This document shows positions 32,241 to 44,225 of a DNA stretch of 64,000 bases, piece after piece (within the stretch, counting starts at the first letter, position 1; each line of letters begins with the position of its first letter). Both the position numbers and the translations under genes were made by a program. This DNA comes from Dromiciops gliroides (taxonomy: Eukaryota > Chordata > Mammalia > Microbiotheria > Microbiotheriidae): contig NC_057862.1 of NCBI RefSeq assembly GCF_019393635.1, positions 98,076,659-98,140,658 of the forward strand. The letters run 5' to 3'. The notes below the pieces were generated by a model. It was not told where the DNA came from, did no database searches, and was given only the letters and a program-made list of their open reading frames with translations.

Positions 32241-32675
32241 ATTTAGCTTCTTCCTTTGGTTTTGGAAGATGTGTGGGTGGGTGGGGGCAGGGAGGTAAGG
32301 TCAGATGGATGATTTAGTATTTCAGTTCTTAAAAACAAAATAAATTTCCTATTAAGAGCTTAAAAGTAGCCGATTTAGTGGGAAGAGTATGTAGTAGGAT
32401 GTGTGAGGAATTTGCTTCTCAAGGAATTTTTCATCAGAGTGTCTCTAAGGGGAGCTAGCTCAGTCTGAAGTAGCCCTCTGAAATATAGTGTGGTTCATTG
32501 GTGCCTTTTTTTTTAAAGGAATGGATGCTTTGAGACACAGAGAAGTTAAGCAAAGCTGTTCCCCAAAAAGGTCGTGAAAATGAAACATAATGTAATATTA
32601 TGTGTGTATATATGCATAATATATAATATGATGAAAATCTGTTCCTCTACTTTCATCAATGAGACCTATGAAATA
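32241..32675. other. Unassigned sequence
   Basis: Contains a short TA/TG-rich tract near 32600-32635. Nothing else is recognised. Confidence 0.35.
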
Positions 32676-32679
32676 AAAA

Positions 32680-33065
32680 GATAATAGAATTTAGAGTTGG
32701 GAAGAACTTTAGAAATCATCTAAACCAGCGGTTCTCAAAAGTATCTGGTCCCCAAGACCCTTTCAGGGAATTCATAAGGTTAAATTATTTTCATAATAAT
32801 GCTAAGGCATTTTAATTTCTTGTACAGTAGTTATCAATAGATATAATTCATGTAAACACAAGTTCTTTGGGGTCTTCAATCATTTTTGAGTGTAAAGGGA
32901 TCCAGAGACCAAAAAATTTGAGAACCACTGTCCCAAACAAGCCAACATCCTCACTTGACAGAAATGGAAATGGAGGCCGAGATTTGTCTTAAGTCACACA
33001 AAGAAGTGGCGGAACCAGGATTGAAATGTAGATCCTTTGGATCAAAATCTTATGTGCTTTCCAGA
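32680..33065 (-). repeat. MIR split by a DNA transposon
   Basis: Flanking pieces 32680-32717 (gggaagaactttagaaatc) and 32939-33065 (tcacacaaagaagtggcgga) belong to one minus-strand MIR. Confidence 0.6.
32726..32930. mobile_element. Non-autonomous hAT-type DNA transposon (MER5/Charlie-like)
   Basis: Terminal inverted repeats CAGCGGTTCTCAAA and TTTGAGAACCACTG match at 13 of 14 positions. Eight-base flanks atctaaac and tcccaaac are a degraded target duplication resembling the NTCTANAN target of hAT elements. It is 205 bp long with no transposase coding. Confidence 0.85.
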
Positions 33066-33635
33066 AGACTCTCTTTCTAACAGTTATGTGCCTGTCTTTT
33101 GATGAAAAACTCGAAGTGCTTTCATATCTGCGCGAAAGAGAAAGGGAGTGGTCTGATTCCAGTCAACAGAAGGGGGAAAACTCTGGCATAAGATATCTGA
33201 AGTCTTTCTCAGAGTTCATTGCAGAGTCAGCATGGGTACAGAGGTCCTCAGCTTGGTAGTTGAAATTTCTAACTACAACATTAGAGCCTCCCTCATCATG
33301 AACTATCATAACAGAGACTGTTCTTGGTGGAAAAGCTATACATTTTTGTGGAATGCCCAGCTTCAACAACCTTCAACCTTCAACATGGTTAAAGTCTCAA
33401 AGCCAGGTTCAGGAGTTGAAAGCTGGGCCCTCCACCTGTGCAGTGTCATCTCGACTAGAGTATTATTTCTGTCTGTTCCAGCACAGAAGTGTTGCTGTCT
33501 GATGGTTCACAGAAGGATTCTTCAGGTTTCTACTTGTGAGTATTCAAATCTCTCTGTCCTCTTCAGCAAACCCAACTGTAGTGACTCTCATTAGACATAT
33601 TGTCCTAGCTGAGCAGATAACCTTTTGGCTAGTGT
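33066..33635. other. Unassigned sequence
   Basis: A 120-codon plus-strand open frame at 33232-33594 has no family signature. Confidence 0.35.
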
Positions 33636-33639
33636 AGTG

Positions 33640-33880
33640 GGATGCAGTAGATGAAGGACTCTGTAACCAGCTGGGGCCTGGAGCTCTAATCTCGCTTCTG
33701 TGACTAACTTGCTGTGTGACTTTGGGAGGGGCAGTTAACCTCTCTGGGCCTTGATCTTCTCCGTGGTAAAGAATAATACTTACTAATGGAAGGATAACAT
33801 GAAGATAATACTTCCTAACCTTTCTCACAGGGTTACTTGGTTGAATGAATCTTAGAAACTATAGTTATATTCTTTATGAT
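33640..33880 (+). repeat. MIR
   Basis: Core ttgctgtgtgactttgggag, then gttaacctctctgggccttg, and a tail with cacagggttacttggttgaa. Confidence 0.75.
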
Positions 33881-35181
33881 GAGTAATAAAGGAGGCTGGG
33901 GAAGGCAGGGAGCAGTTGTTTTCAAATGTATCTGGTTTGGGGGAGTGGGAGATTTACTTCTCTCTTTTTGTTTTCAAATCTGGTTCTATTATAAAATCCC
34001 CCATCACTGATATTTCCAACGTCCGGTAGGCCAGGAATGAGGAATTCCATCTAAACACCAGCCTAATCAAATTCTGAAAGAAGCTGGCCACTATACCCAA
34101 AGAGTTGGAGGTAAGGGGCCTAGGACAAATTGACTAGAATTGACACATGTTCTGAGTAGTCTAGATGCACCGGCACGCTTCAGACTTGATGGGCTGTGTC
34201 TGTTCAATGTAGACATGACTCTGAGCTCTAATAAAATTGGCCTCTCTCCCATTTTTCTATCACTCACTTCCTACCTTTTTGCTAGATTCTACGCTGTATC
34301 CTAAATAAATAAATGATGGAATGTATAGAAAAACCATACAGTAGGGAATGATGCCTGACAGAATATCACCATCATTACAATGCTGGATTTTAGAAGTACA
34401 AGTCCCATTCAATTCATCTCTCTCCATGGGAGCTCAAGGATTAGGCTCTCACTTCAAGAAAACAAGGGCCAGACCCCAACAGAAGTGCTGTATCTGCAGT
34501 TCTCTAAACAAACCTAGCACTATAGTCATTTCTTCTAGCCAGCCCCTCCCCTGGACTTCAAAGCCAGCTGCAGGCTGGGAAGAACCCCTTACTGGCTCTG
34601 TACATTGAAACAGTCCACCTCAGAAGTGGTTGCAGAACTACTTACAGGCAGACACTATATTGGTCCTTCTGCTCATCACGAAGCCAAAAAAGGAAAATCC
34701 AGCTGTTATTATCTCAGTGCAGACAACATACTGACCACCAGAGGAATAGGAATTGGCACCTTTTCAATGCTTCCAGCTTAATAAAGGTCCAAAGTCCTGA
34801 TATACAAGCTTTTCCATTGGCTAAATGGGTGATCCCAAATTTGGAGGAGTCTACTTACAGTTTACCAACTCATTATATACTGTCCTTTGTTCTGAAGAAT
34901 AAATAATTGACTAAATAATTAATAGACTCATAGGAAGGAGTAATGTAAAATAAGGCAAACATAATTTGAGTTTGAAAATAATGGGCTGGACCATACTCAG
35001 GTCAATATCAAATATGTAGGAAAGACAACAGTTATTGATCCATGTCCAGACACCCTAAACTAGCATTTCATTATGAGTGCTGAAAACTGCAGGATTCAGC
35101 AGATACAGAATTGGCCATCACAGGTGGTAACAGAGGCAGACAGACGCCTTGATGGGCACATGACTTTGAGAGATACAATTA
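33881..35181. other. Unassigned sequence, 1.3 kb
   Basis: No repeat family or exon recognised. Confidence 0.35.
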
Positions 35182-35200
35182 AAGAGAGCAATAGTTATGA

Positions 35201-35352
35201 TTTTTGTTTTGTTTTTGCAGGGCAATGAGAGTTAAGTGACTTGCCCAGGGTCACACAGCTAGTAACTGTCATGTGTCTGAGGTTGAATTTGAACTCGGGT
35301 CCTCCTGAATCCCGGGCCAGTTTTCTACCCACTGCACTACCTAGCTGCCCCC
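35201..35352 (-). repeat. CORE-SINE with 19-bp target duplication
   Basis: Minus-strand copy. The target duplication aagagagcaatagttatga at 35182-35200 and 35353-35371 is perfect, suggesting a fairly young insertion. Confidence 0.95.
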
Positions 35353-35915
35353 AAGAGAGCAATAGTTATGAAACAAGAGACCCACAATTTCCAAATAACG
35401 AAGGATTTTGTGGATGGTGTGATAGGAGAACTCTCCAGCTAAATTTTCCTACTTAGGAAGAAAAGCACTTTCTCAGTTGCAATGAGTGGATCTGTAGAGA
35501 AAAGTACCAAGGAATTATCAGTTATTATTAAGCACTTACTAGGTGGTGTCAGACACTGCTTAGTTCCAAGGATACAAAGAAATAAAAAATCAGCCCCTGC
35601 TCTTAATGAGTTAGCTTTATAATAGAAGAGACAATGTGTATAGAAATAGGTAGAAGTAGACCATGGTAACCTTAGAAGCCTTTAGCAGGGTGGTGGGGGG
35701 ACAGACCAGGAAATCTTCCCATAGAAGGTGGGTTTTGAGCTGAGTCTTAAAGCAAGCTAGAGATGCTAAGAAGTGGAAATGAAGAGGGATAGCATGACAG
35801 GCTTTGGGGACATCCAGTGCAAAGACACAAAGACACAAAGACAGGATCTTGAGTCTTGTGTCCAAGGAATGGCAAGTAGGCCAGTTTAGCTGTATCATAG
35901 TGTTAGAAGACTGGA

Positions 35916-36065
35916 GGGGAAGCTAAGTGGTGCAGTGGATAAAGCATTGGTCCTGGATTCAGGAGGGACCTGAATTCAAATCCGGCCTCAGACACTTGAA
36001 ACTTACTAGCTGTGTGACCCTTGGCAAGTCACTTAACCCCAATTGCCTCACAAAAAAAAAAAAAA
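35916..36065 (+). repeat. CORE-SINE (caattgcctca type) in family D
   Basis: Plus-strand copy with A tail. Target duplication aagactgga at 35907-35915 and 36066-36074 is perfect. Confidence 0.95.
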
Positions 36066-36380
36066 AAGACTGGAAACAGGAAGGTTCTGTGTTGGGAAAA
36101 GTTTAAAATACTTCCTCCCCACATACACACAAAAAAGGTGGGAGGGATTTTATATTTGATCCTAGAGGCAATAGGAGTTCATTGAGTAAGGAGGCAATAT
36201 GGTTAATTTTGCACTTTAGGAAAAACACTGGCAGCAGCAAAAACACTCTGGCAGGATGGATTGGAGTGGAAAGAAAGTCGAGTCATAGAATTGAGACCAT
36301 TAGAAGTCTATATTGCAATAGTCCAGGCAAAAGATATAATGAGGTGTTGAATGAGGGTGGTGCCCTGTGTGAGTGGAGAG

Positions 36381-36955
36381 TGTAAAGAATTAATTGTTGT
36401 TTGAGGTTTTTATGACCCCATCTTTTAGCTAGAATTAAAAAAAAAAAATCTCTGCACGATCACTGGCCTGGGCTCTGCAAACTGCATGGTGCTCCACCCA
36501 CTGATTGTAGCTGTCGCCATGGCGCTGGCACCTCACATCATCACCACTCGCAGACGCCTGCATGGGCCTGGCAAAATTATAATGATTGGAAGCCCATTGA
36601 GGGCAGTCATGTGACTGTCAGAGTGACCAGCCAATTGGCTGGGGGCTGTGTGTGGTCAGCCTGGGGTCTGCTGGGAAGAAGGGAGGTTTTTCCATCATTC
36701 CAGAAGGGGACAGGACGCTGCTGTGTGTTCTCAGCTAATTCTTGGGTGGTGCTGTTGTTCAGGTTATATAATTTCCCTTTCTCCATTTTATTTCCTTTCC
36801 CTTAATCCTACTGATCCTGTTTGTGTTTTTTTTAAGTTCATTCTTGTTAAATAAATCCTGCTCTGTTTTGAGGGAGGCTGTCAGTCTCCTTCCTTGCCCC
36901 AATATTGCAGCGAGCCACCTAGGTAACACTCCCCAATTAAAAATTGGTCCCTACA
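36381..36955 (+). mobile_element. Solo LTR (575 bp) in family D
   Basis: Begins TGTA and ends TACA. It is flanked by agag at 36377-36380 and 36956-36959 (4-bp target duplication). A TATATA lies at 36765-36770 and AATAAA at 36850-36855. No internal retroviral genes. It is younger than the family D copy. Confidence 0.8.
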
Positions 36956-37520
36956 AGAGAAGAGGACATACATGAGAGTAGAAACAAGAGTTAGTGAATG
37001 ATGGAATATAGGGAATGAGAGGGAATGAGAAGCAGAGGTTGACACACTAAGAGTTTCAAGCCTGGCTGGTTAGGAAGATTGTGATGTCCTTAACAGGAAT
37101 AGGGAAGTTCTGAAGAAGAGAATTTCAGAGGAAATATGGGACCTATTTTGAACATATTAAGTTTGAAATATCTATAGGACATACAGTTCTATCCAATTAA
37201 TAATATCCAAAAGGCAACTGATGGACAAGTTCAGGAGAGGAAATAGATGGGATTATCTAGTGAAGTTGTATAGAGAGAAAAGAAGTTTCAGGACAGCATT
37301 GGGGGACATCTGTATTTAGCGGGCCCACGTACGAAGATCTAGGAAAGGAGACTGAAAACAAGTGACAGGACAGGTAGGAAGAGAGACACAAGAAAGAATT
37401 GTCATTGAAACTGAGAGAGAAGAGTAACCCAGCTGAGAAAGGGATGGATGAATAATGGTCAAATGTTACAAAGACATAAGGACTGAGAAGCAGCCATTAG
37501 ATCTGGCAATTAGGAGACTA

Positions 37521-39524
37521 TTTCAGAGCCTTTGCTCCATTTATCTTCACCATCATGGGAAGTGCAAAGTGCCTCCTCGTGTTGACATCTCTTCTGCAGT
37601 CTTTTTGAGCCAATAAGTTTTCTTGAATAGGAATTGACTTCTCAGAACCATGACTGTCTCCTAAGTGACTTAATTTTTTGACCAGGCTGACTGTTTCTAC
37701 TTGATGGAAATTATATGGATAAATAACCAATCATTGTTAGAAAAATTTTTTAAATATACTCCCAACCCCTGATGAAATGTGTTTTGAAGCTGTATGGGTA
37801 CCTGTAGATATACACAAGGAAAGGAAATGGTAATTAGACTTCATCAAGTTAGCTCAAATGACATAATATATGTAAAGTGCTTTGAAAGCTTTGAAGTTCA
37901 ATGTTAATGTTTATTTTTTTAATTCTTATTTTTGGGCCCTAACCTGTGATTTGTGGAAATGCCCTCCACTGATGAGTAAATCATTTGTATTTTACTGTTC
38001 TAACAAATTGTTTGGCTTCTAAGAGATTGTGACATATTCACGATCACATGGCTTGTATGTGTCTGAGGAACCGAATCCGAATATTCTTGATCTCAAGGGG
38101 CTCTTCACCTCCTGTGCCATGATGTCTCTGTTATTGTGTACGGAGAAAAAAATGAGAAGCTGAAGTTGACAACATAATGTTTAGGATGAAGGAACTGATT
38201 CTCTGGTGGTCCTAATGGAATCTTTTAAGATTTCATAGCAATTAAAATTAAATCCTCCTCTAGAAATAATTTGTGCTTTTTACATTTTTTTGTGACCTTG
38301 GGACAGAAAAATCATAGTCTTGCAAGATCTTTATGAAGTTAATGAAATCTAGTGCTTATAGAGAAATGGGTCCATTATCATGGGCTGCCACCTTACTGTG
38401 ACTCATTTGTGTGGAATTTGTTCACCTCCTAAGTGGGGGAAGCTGGAATGGGAGGCAGGGTCTCTTGATGTCTAGTAGAGTGTCCACCATCATACTGATT
38501 TCTGGGAGAGGAAGCCAGGAAGGGCACTTGGGAGTCAGAATTCACCTAGCTTTTAGTTAGAGAGCTATCATCCCATGTCATCCACTTTACCATTTGATTG
38601 TCCTCAGCTTTTAGATCAGGGCATTATAATAGGCGATTTGGAAGGTTCTAATCCATCCCGTTCTCATGCTTCATCTCTACAAACTCCAGGTGCAAGGCCG
38701 AAGTGACACTTGGTGATTTTCATTGTGACATTTCATATTTTCTATGGGATGGTATTTTGTTTCCTCCCACCCTTTTGTGTTCATGTTTCATTGTCACAAT
38801 TGGACAAGTGATCCTCTGTAGCACCAGGATGTTTGGGTGACAGTGGGTGCCTACCTGGGAACTCATGAAGTTTCTTAGCTCCCCTTACCTTTGCCCCTAC
38901 TTCCCAGTAGTGGAGAAAACTGAGGCCCATTAGGGTGAAAGATACTAGCAAATAAGCCTTCTGTCTCCCCAGGAAAATGTCCTGCTTAGATGTTCCCACT
39001 TCCTTCTGAGAGCCATCTTGGAAGAACTTTTCAGTTCTTTTCTAAGAACTCCCAGATATTCTAATATAGTTCTTCCCATGAGAAAGCATGGAAAGAATAT
39101 TAAACTCAGAGTCAGGAGAACCAGACTAGGGAACTTTCACAGCTGTGTGCTAGAGAACCAGTTTTAACCTAGCCAATTGTAAAATATTCAGTATGAACAT
39201 TGACACCTCAGAAATTGGCAAATGCTTCAAATCAGAGCTTGATTTGCTCTTTTGATGATTGTCTAGACTTAAGAAAGTGATGGAGAAAAATGTTAATCAT
39301 GCAGATTCAACTCAAAAGTGTGTCATCTATACCTTTCTTTCCCAGAGAGCCAGTTGTTAAAAAGAGGCACTTGTTAAATGTAGGACACCATTGACAATTG
39401 ACCTTGGACAATTGGAGACAGGCATAATTAAATAGTGTCCTGTAGCTGTCTGTCACCCCTTCCCCTCCTCGAAAGTTCAAAAAAGTTGTTGGTCCAAATT
39501 TTTCAGACTTCCTATCACATTCAA
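37521..39524. other. Mostly unassigned sequence
   Basis: A decayed minus-strand MIR is possible at about 37990-38135 (atcacatggcttgtatgtgt). The remainder shows no recognised repeat or exon. Confidence 0.35.
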
Positions 39525-39610
39525 CATATATGAAATGTTTATTCTGTGTAAAGCATCGTGCTGGGTAGCGGGGAGACAAAAACGAAGCCATTCTTACCTT
39601 CCAGGTAGTT
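39525..39610 (+). repeat. Family D head fragment
   Basis: Reads tgaaatgtttattctgtgta, then gcatcgtgctgggtagcggg and acaaaaacgaagccattct, parallel to the start of the longer copies. Confidence 0.5.
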
Positions 39611-39694
39611 TTATCCTTTGGTGGTTGTTGTTTTGGAACAGATCTGCATTTACATCACCAGGAGCTTCCTCTACCAAGGCAGGCCAGCATCTTC

Positions 39695-39840
39695 TCAGAA
39701 ACTTAGAGAATCAACCCACGACTCAGAGCCCAAGTCGCTTCCCTGGGGTCACGCTAGCATCAAGTTTCAGAGATGAGACTTGAACTCCTGTCTTTCCGAC
39801 TCTGAGGCCAGTTCTCTAACCAGGCTGCCTCTCAGTGCTG
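39695..39840 (-). repeat. tRNA-headed CORE-SINE (family C-like)
   Basis: Minus-strand head with aggcagcctggttagagaac in its own orientation, B box, and a partial CORE (tgaccccagggaag). Confidence 0.65.
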
Positions 39841-40084
39841 AGAACATTCTGCTAGATTTAAGGCAAAATGTTTCCCACCATAAATGATGGCTTTCGCCAT
39901 ATAAACTTTACTACAACACATTCTTGGTATGTAATTCTTCTTGCACACAGGTATTTACAAGCTACCAGGCCCTTCAGCTAAACTACAAAGGTTCCCCTCG
40001 CTCTTTCTGTTTTTTCATGGGAATTTATGGATGCATTCTTAACTCTTAGACTTGTCATTTTAAACTGACTTCATTCATATTCTG

Positions 40085-40287
40085 AATGGAACTGAAGGGA
40101 CTTCAGAGGCTGGCTAGTCCAACCCCGCCCCCCCCCCCTTTTTTCCCCTTTTTTTACTCTTAAAGAAACTAAGGCCCAGGGAAGGTTGTCATTTGCCCAA
40201 AGTCACACAGTTGATAAGCATCAGAAGTACAATCTGAAGTCCACTTCTCTGACTCTACAGCCAATGGTCCTTTCATTGTACCCAGAG
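40085..40287 (-). repeat. MIR
   Basis: Contains aaagaaactaaggcccaggg and agtcacacagttgataagca. A C-run plus T-run at 40125-40155 interrupts it. Confidence 0.65.
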
Positions 40288-40299
40288 ACAGGAGCATTT

Positions 40300-40447
40300 A
40301 TTTTTTTTTTGCGGGGCTATGGGGGTTAAGTGACTTGCCCAGGGTCACACAGCTAGTAAGTGTCAAGTGTCCGAGGCCAGATTTGAACTCAGAAACTCCT
40401 GAATCCAGGGCCGGTGCTTTATCCACTGTGCCACTTAGCTGCCCCCT
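40300..40447 (-). repeat. CORE-SINE, first of two at one target
   Basis: Minus-strand copy flanked by acaggagcattt at 40288-40299 and 40448-40459. Confidence 0.95.
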
Positions 40448-40459
40448 ACAGGAGCATTT

Positions 40460-40614
40460 TTTTTCTTTTTTTTTTTTAGTGAGGCAATTGGGGTTAAGTG
40501 ACTTGCCCAGGGTCACACAACTAGTAAGTGTTATGTGTCTGAGGCCGGATTTGAACTCAGGTACTCCTGAATCCAGGGCCAGTGCTTTATCCACTGCGCC
40601 ACCTAGCTGCCCCC
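40460..40614 (-). repeat. CORE-SINE, second of two at one target
   Basis: Minus-strand caattgcctca copy flanked by acaggagcattt at 40448-40459 and 40615-40626. Confidence 0.95.
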
Positions 40615-40626
40615 ACAGGAGCATTT

Positions 40627-41454
40627 TTAATGAACATTTGAAGGGAAATATTTGCCCTTGCTCCCTGTACTAGCTTCATCATTGGTTTACACTTGACCTA
40701 AAAAAGGTCAGCTGGTCTCTTATGCAGGCAGAGAAGATACTTATATCCTGAGTCGAAGAATAGATTTTATTTCCCCCAAGCTAAAGAGATTTTTTTTTCC
40801 TTTACAAAGAAACCGGAAGACCCAGGGTGGAATTACTATTGGCAAGCTCTGTAATTGGAACCCCAGATACCTGCTTCCACCAGGCTTGTCAGAGCTCCAC
40901 AGGGGAGTTCTAACATATATTTGGGTTGATTGGGTTTGGTCTCTTATTTCTTTTGTTTCTTCACTGTGTCCTGAAATGAGTGTAGAAACTGAACAAGTGG
41001 GAATGCTGCCTTTCCTGTCTATTCCTCTTTCCCCTCCCTTCTTTGACTTCCCTGTCCTTGCACAACAGGATTTATTCATTTTGACTGTATTCAAGTCCCC
41101 AGATGGGAAAATGAGATTGTGTTTTGAATAAGCTTATTGTTTGGGGGTTTCACTGACTTCTTTTATCTCCTACCCTTAGTCTTGGAGCATATTGAGCTGA
41201 TTTGCAAAAATGTAAATGCTGTTTTTTTGGGGGGGGAAGGCTTTGTGCCTCTGGTATTAGGGGGGATAGGCTTAATGGTGTAGGGACTCTTCATGATGCA
41301 AAACGTTTCCTGCCATGTAGGAAACGTGGCATTCAAAATGATAATGCTTCCCCAGATAAGCAGAGATTGAATCTTAGAACCCGGGAATTGAAGGGGACAT
41401 CAAAGTCTTAGAAACCAATTATTGCAATTTATTTTATTTTTCAATTTTGTTATT
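40627..41454. other. Unassigned sequence
   Basis: Open frames of 117 (minus) and 81 (plus) codons here show no family signature. A G-run lies near 41229. Confidence 0.35.
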
Positions 41455-41790
41455 TATTTATCAATTTTAAATGGTCTGAGAATATGAATGGGCAGTTCTC
41501 CAAGGAAAAAACCCAGGTTATTTGCAGCCCTATGAAAACATACTACAAGTCACTAATAACTAGAGAAATTCCTATTAAGTCAGTTCCCAGATTTCATCTC
41601 ATACACATGAGAGTGGCAATGATGACAAAAACAGAAAAGTACAAATGTTGAAGGGGCAAACGGGCACAGCAGTGAATAGTTCCAACCATTCTGGAAGCAA
41701 TTTTGGATGACTAAACACTAAATGCCCTTTATAATATATATCACAAATAATACATGTTACCATACATGATATATAATAAAACCTAATTCC
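41455..41790 (+). mobile_element. L1 ORF2 3' fragment
   Basis: DNA text follows the ORF2 C-terminal region: agaatatgaatgggcagttc, ctaataactagagaaattcc and tctcatacacatgagagtgg. Frames are broken. Confidence 0.75.
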
Positions 41791-41828
41791 CTTTGAGCCA
41801 GCTGATAGTCATTCAGGTTTTTGAATTG

Positions 41829-41893
41829 CTATTTCCCTTTTTATCTTCCCCTTTTATCTTCCCTTTTTATCTTCCCCTTTTACCTTCCCCTTC
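41829..41893. repeat. Short pyrimidine minisatellite
   Basis: About five units of a 13-14 base motif, TTTTATCTTCCCC and variants. Confidence 0.85.
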
Positions 41894-41904
41894 AGATGCT
41901 ATTT

Positions 41905-42160
41905 CCTACCGAAAGAATATCACTCACATTTCTTTAGTGTTTTAAGATTTGCAAAACACTTTTCTTCTTGTGGTCCTGGAAACATAGATGGTGTAAGTGT
42001 TGTTAGCCCCATTCTTCCTGATCTTACAAAGGAGAGAGCTGGGATGCAGAAAGATTGACCTGACCAGGGTCGTACAGCAAAGTAGGTGTTGGAGCTAGAA
42101 CTTGAGTCTCGGTCTTCTGACTGACCAATGCCATTGCCATTACACCAAGGTGGAAATGGG
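41905..42160 (-). repeat. MIR
   Basis: Contains ttgcaaaacacttttcttct, ccattcttcctgatcttaca, ccagggtcgtacagcaaagt and ccattgccattacacc in the expected reverse order. Confidence 0.75.
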
Positions 42161-42214
42161 GATCAAATCCTTCTCATTTCCCCCTGGGGCTATTACAGCA
42201 AGGATCAGGGATTC

Positions 42215-42600
42215 AGAGAAGTAAGGAATTGGAGAGAACATTGAGTCTAGCTCCCACCTTTTCAGCTGAGGATACTGAATTCCAGTGAAGTTAAATGGCT
42301 GACCCAACAGATACCACATAGATAGAAAGCATCAGATGAGGAAGCTGAGTTCCAGAGATTTTAAGTGATTTGCCTCAAGTCAGACTGATAGTGGCACAGA
42401 CGCCATTTGAACCCAGCTCTTCTTTTTTTTTTTTAGTGAGGCAATTGGGGTTAAGTGACTTGCCCAGGGTCACACAGCTAGTAAGTGTTAAGTGTCTGAG
42501 GCCGGATTTGAACTCAGGTACTCCTGACTCCAGGGCCGGTGCTCTATCCACTGCTCCATCTAGCTGCCCCTGAACCCAGCTCTTCTGATGCCACATCTTT
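42215..42600 (-). repeat. MIR fragments around a young SINE
   Basis: Two MIR-like blocks (42215-42310 and 42311-42407 continuing at 42571-42600) with ctgagttccagagattttaa and cccagctcttctgatgc. Confidence 0.5.
42424..42570 (-). repeat. CORE-SINE (caattgcctca type)
   Basis: Minus-strand copy. Target duplication tgaacccagctcttct at 42408-42423 and 42571-42586 is perfect (16 bp). Confidence 0.95.
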
Positions 42601-42689
42601 CCACTGTATTGTAGGGGGTAGGGACTTGGATCTGTGATTTTTATCAGGCAAGGGTGCTCCTAGATGTGAAAACTTCCCTCTAACAATTC

Positions 42690-42842
42690 AGGTCAGCACC
42701 TTATACAATTTGAGGCTTACAGGATTATCTAAATAGTGAGAGGTTAAGCAACTTGCTCAGGGTCACAGAGCCTGTCAGAATGGGATCTAATCCCAGGTCT
42801 TCCTGGTTCTGAGGCTAGCTTTCTGTCTACTACACCAATGGT
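42690..42842 (-). repeat. MIR
   Basis: Contains gttaagcaacttgctcaggg, cacagagcctgtcagaatgg and tctaatcccaggtcttcctg. Confidence 0.65.
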
Positions 42843-43116
42843 AGCAAACCCAAATAGAAGTGGGGGCTACTAAACCCTCTGGGCTTCATATTGATTTAGA
42901 AAACCACATATTAGCATTATCTATGTTTTATTGTATTTTTATTTATGTTGTTTAAAATTTCCCAATTACATTTTAATCTAGCTCAGACTCCACTTGAGTG
43001 TTGCTTTAGGTTCTATGTTTGACACTTTTACACTGAGTCATGCTGCCTCTGTACCAAGCTAGGAAATATTGTACCTGGGTAAGAGATAAAAGTGTGATAG
43101 GTCATAGAATCATAAA

Positions 43117-43345
43117 GGACAGCTAGGTGGTACAGTAGATAGAATGCTAGGCATCTTCCTGAATTAAAATATGGCCTCAGACACTTCCTAGCTGAGCAAG
43201 TCACTTGACCCTGTTTGACTTATTTTTCCTCATCTGTAAAATGAGCTAGAGAAGGAAATGGCAAATCACTACAATATCTGACAAAAAAATCCCAAATGGA
43301 GTCATGAGGAGTTGGACATGACTGAAATGACTGAACAACACCAAG
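43117..43345 (+). repeat. Older CORE-SINE (family B)
   Basis: Head gacagctaggtggtacagta, tail gaaggaaatggcaaatcact and atggagtcatgaggagttgg. Confidence 0.8.
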
Positions 43346-43364
43346 GATCATGAGTGATATTTGC

Positions 43365-43490
43365 AAGACATGGTAGAGGTCAACCCTTTCTTATAGGGGA
43401 GGAATTGGAGGTTAAGTGATTTGCCTAAGGGCAAACAGGTAGAAAAAGCAGATTCAAACTCAGAAAACAAGAAGCCTTCCTCCTTATCTG
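43365..43490 (-). repeat. MIR fragment
   Basis: Reads ggaggttaagtgatttgcct and gcaaacaggtagaaaaagca. Confidence 0.5.
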
Positions 43491-44059
43491 GCATTTGAGT
43501 AATTGTTGGCTGCATGGGGATTTACTAGTTGCTTTGGGGCCCTATCTCATGTTTAAAATGAGTTATGTGCCCTCAGCACTTAGCATATCTTGGTTGAATT
43601 GACCTTGGGATGGTCATGTCAATGGCTTACCCAAGTGCATATACTCCTGATTAATGCCTTTCACACTTTTGGAATCTTTGGATTGCAGCTCTTTTCTGCT
43701 CCCTAGGAAGTGGCAAACACTCTGAGCTATGAAACCCACTTCTGAGTCATGTCTCAGAAGCTAGATTGGCTAACACAGATAACTAGGTCTCGGAATTCTG
43801 CCTAAGGTCAAGCAGGTTTCATGATGTAACAATTTCTTGATTTTGAGTATTATGTATACATGGGACATTCTCTCCCCTTTCCCCAGGTCTCTGTCCTTTC
43901 ATCCTGAGTCATAGCCTCCTCTTCTTGAGCCAAGAGCAGAGATTTCAATTATAATGTTCTGGTGGATTGTAGACTCAAAAGTTTAACCAGGATTATGGAT
44001 GTGCAGAGTGGGCCACTTGCCTTAGATATGGAACATAGTAAATCCGGGAAGACAGCCGT
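43491..44059. other. Unassigned sequence
   Basis: No feature recognised. Confidence 0.35.
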
Positions 44060-44070
44060 GGGGAGCATTT

Positions 44071-44225
44071 TTTGTTTTTGTTTTTGTTTTTGCCGGGCAA
44101 TGGGGGTTAAGTGACTTGCCCAGGGTCACACAGCTAGTAAGTGTCAAGTGTCTGAGGTCAGATTTGAACTTGGGTCCTCCTGAATCCAGGGCCGATGCTT
44201 TATCCACTGCGCCACCTAGCTGCCC
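44071..44225 (-). repeat. CORE-SINE
   Basis: Minus-strand copy with (TTTTTG)n tail. Flanks ggggagcattt at about 44060 and 44226 are a target duplication. Confidence 0.9.

Larger units (their letters stand above)
35521..37520 (+). repeat. Family D interspersed repeat, longest copy, with nested insertions
   Basis: Order of phrases: attaagcacttactaggtgg, ccatagaaggtgggttttga, ttttatatttgatcctagag, aggatggattggagtggaaa, attgcaatagtccaggc, then (after the LTR) aaatatctataggacatac, a tttagcgggccc segment and gaagcagccattagatctgg. The SINE at 35916 and the LTR at 36381 interrupt it. Excluding them it spans roughly 1.2-1.3 kb. Confidence 0.7.

Noticed and set aside
40335..40673. A 112-codon frame and many similar ones (e.g. 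3103-3330, 7268-6807, 27520-27813, 42370-42573) beginning like MPRVTQLVSVKC
   Set aside because: The recurring peptide is simply the translation of the reverse-complement CORE-SINE; it appears wherever the SINE lies and is not a gene family.
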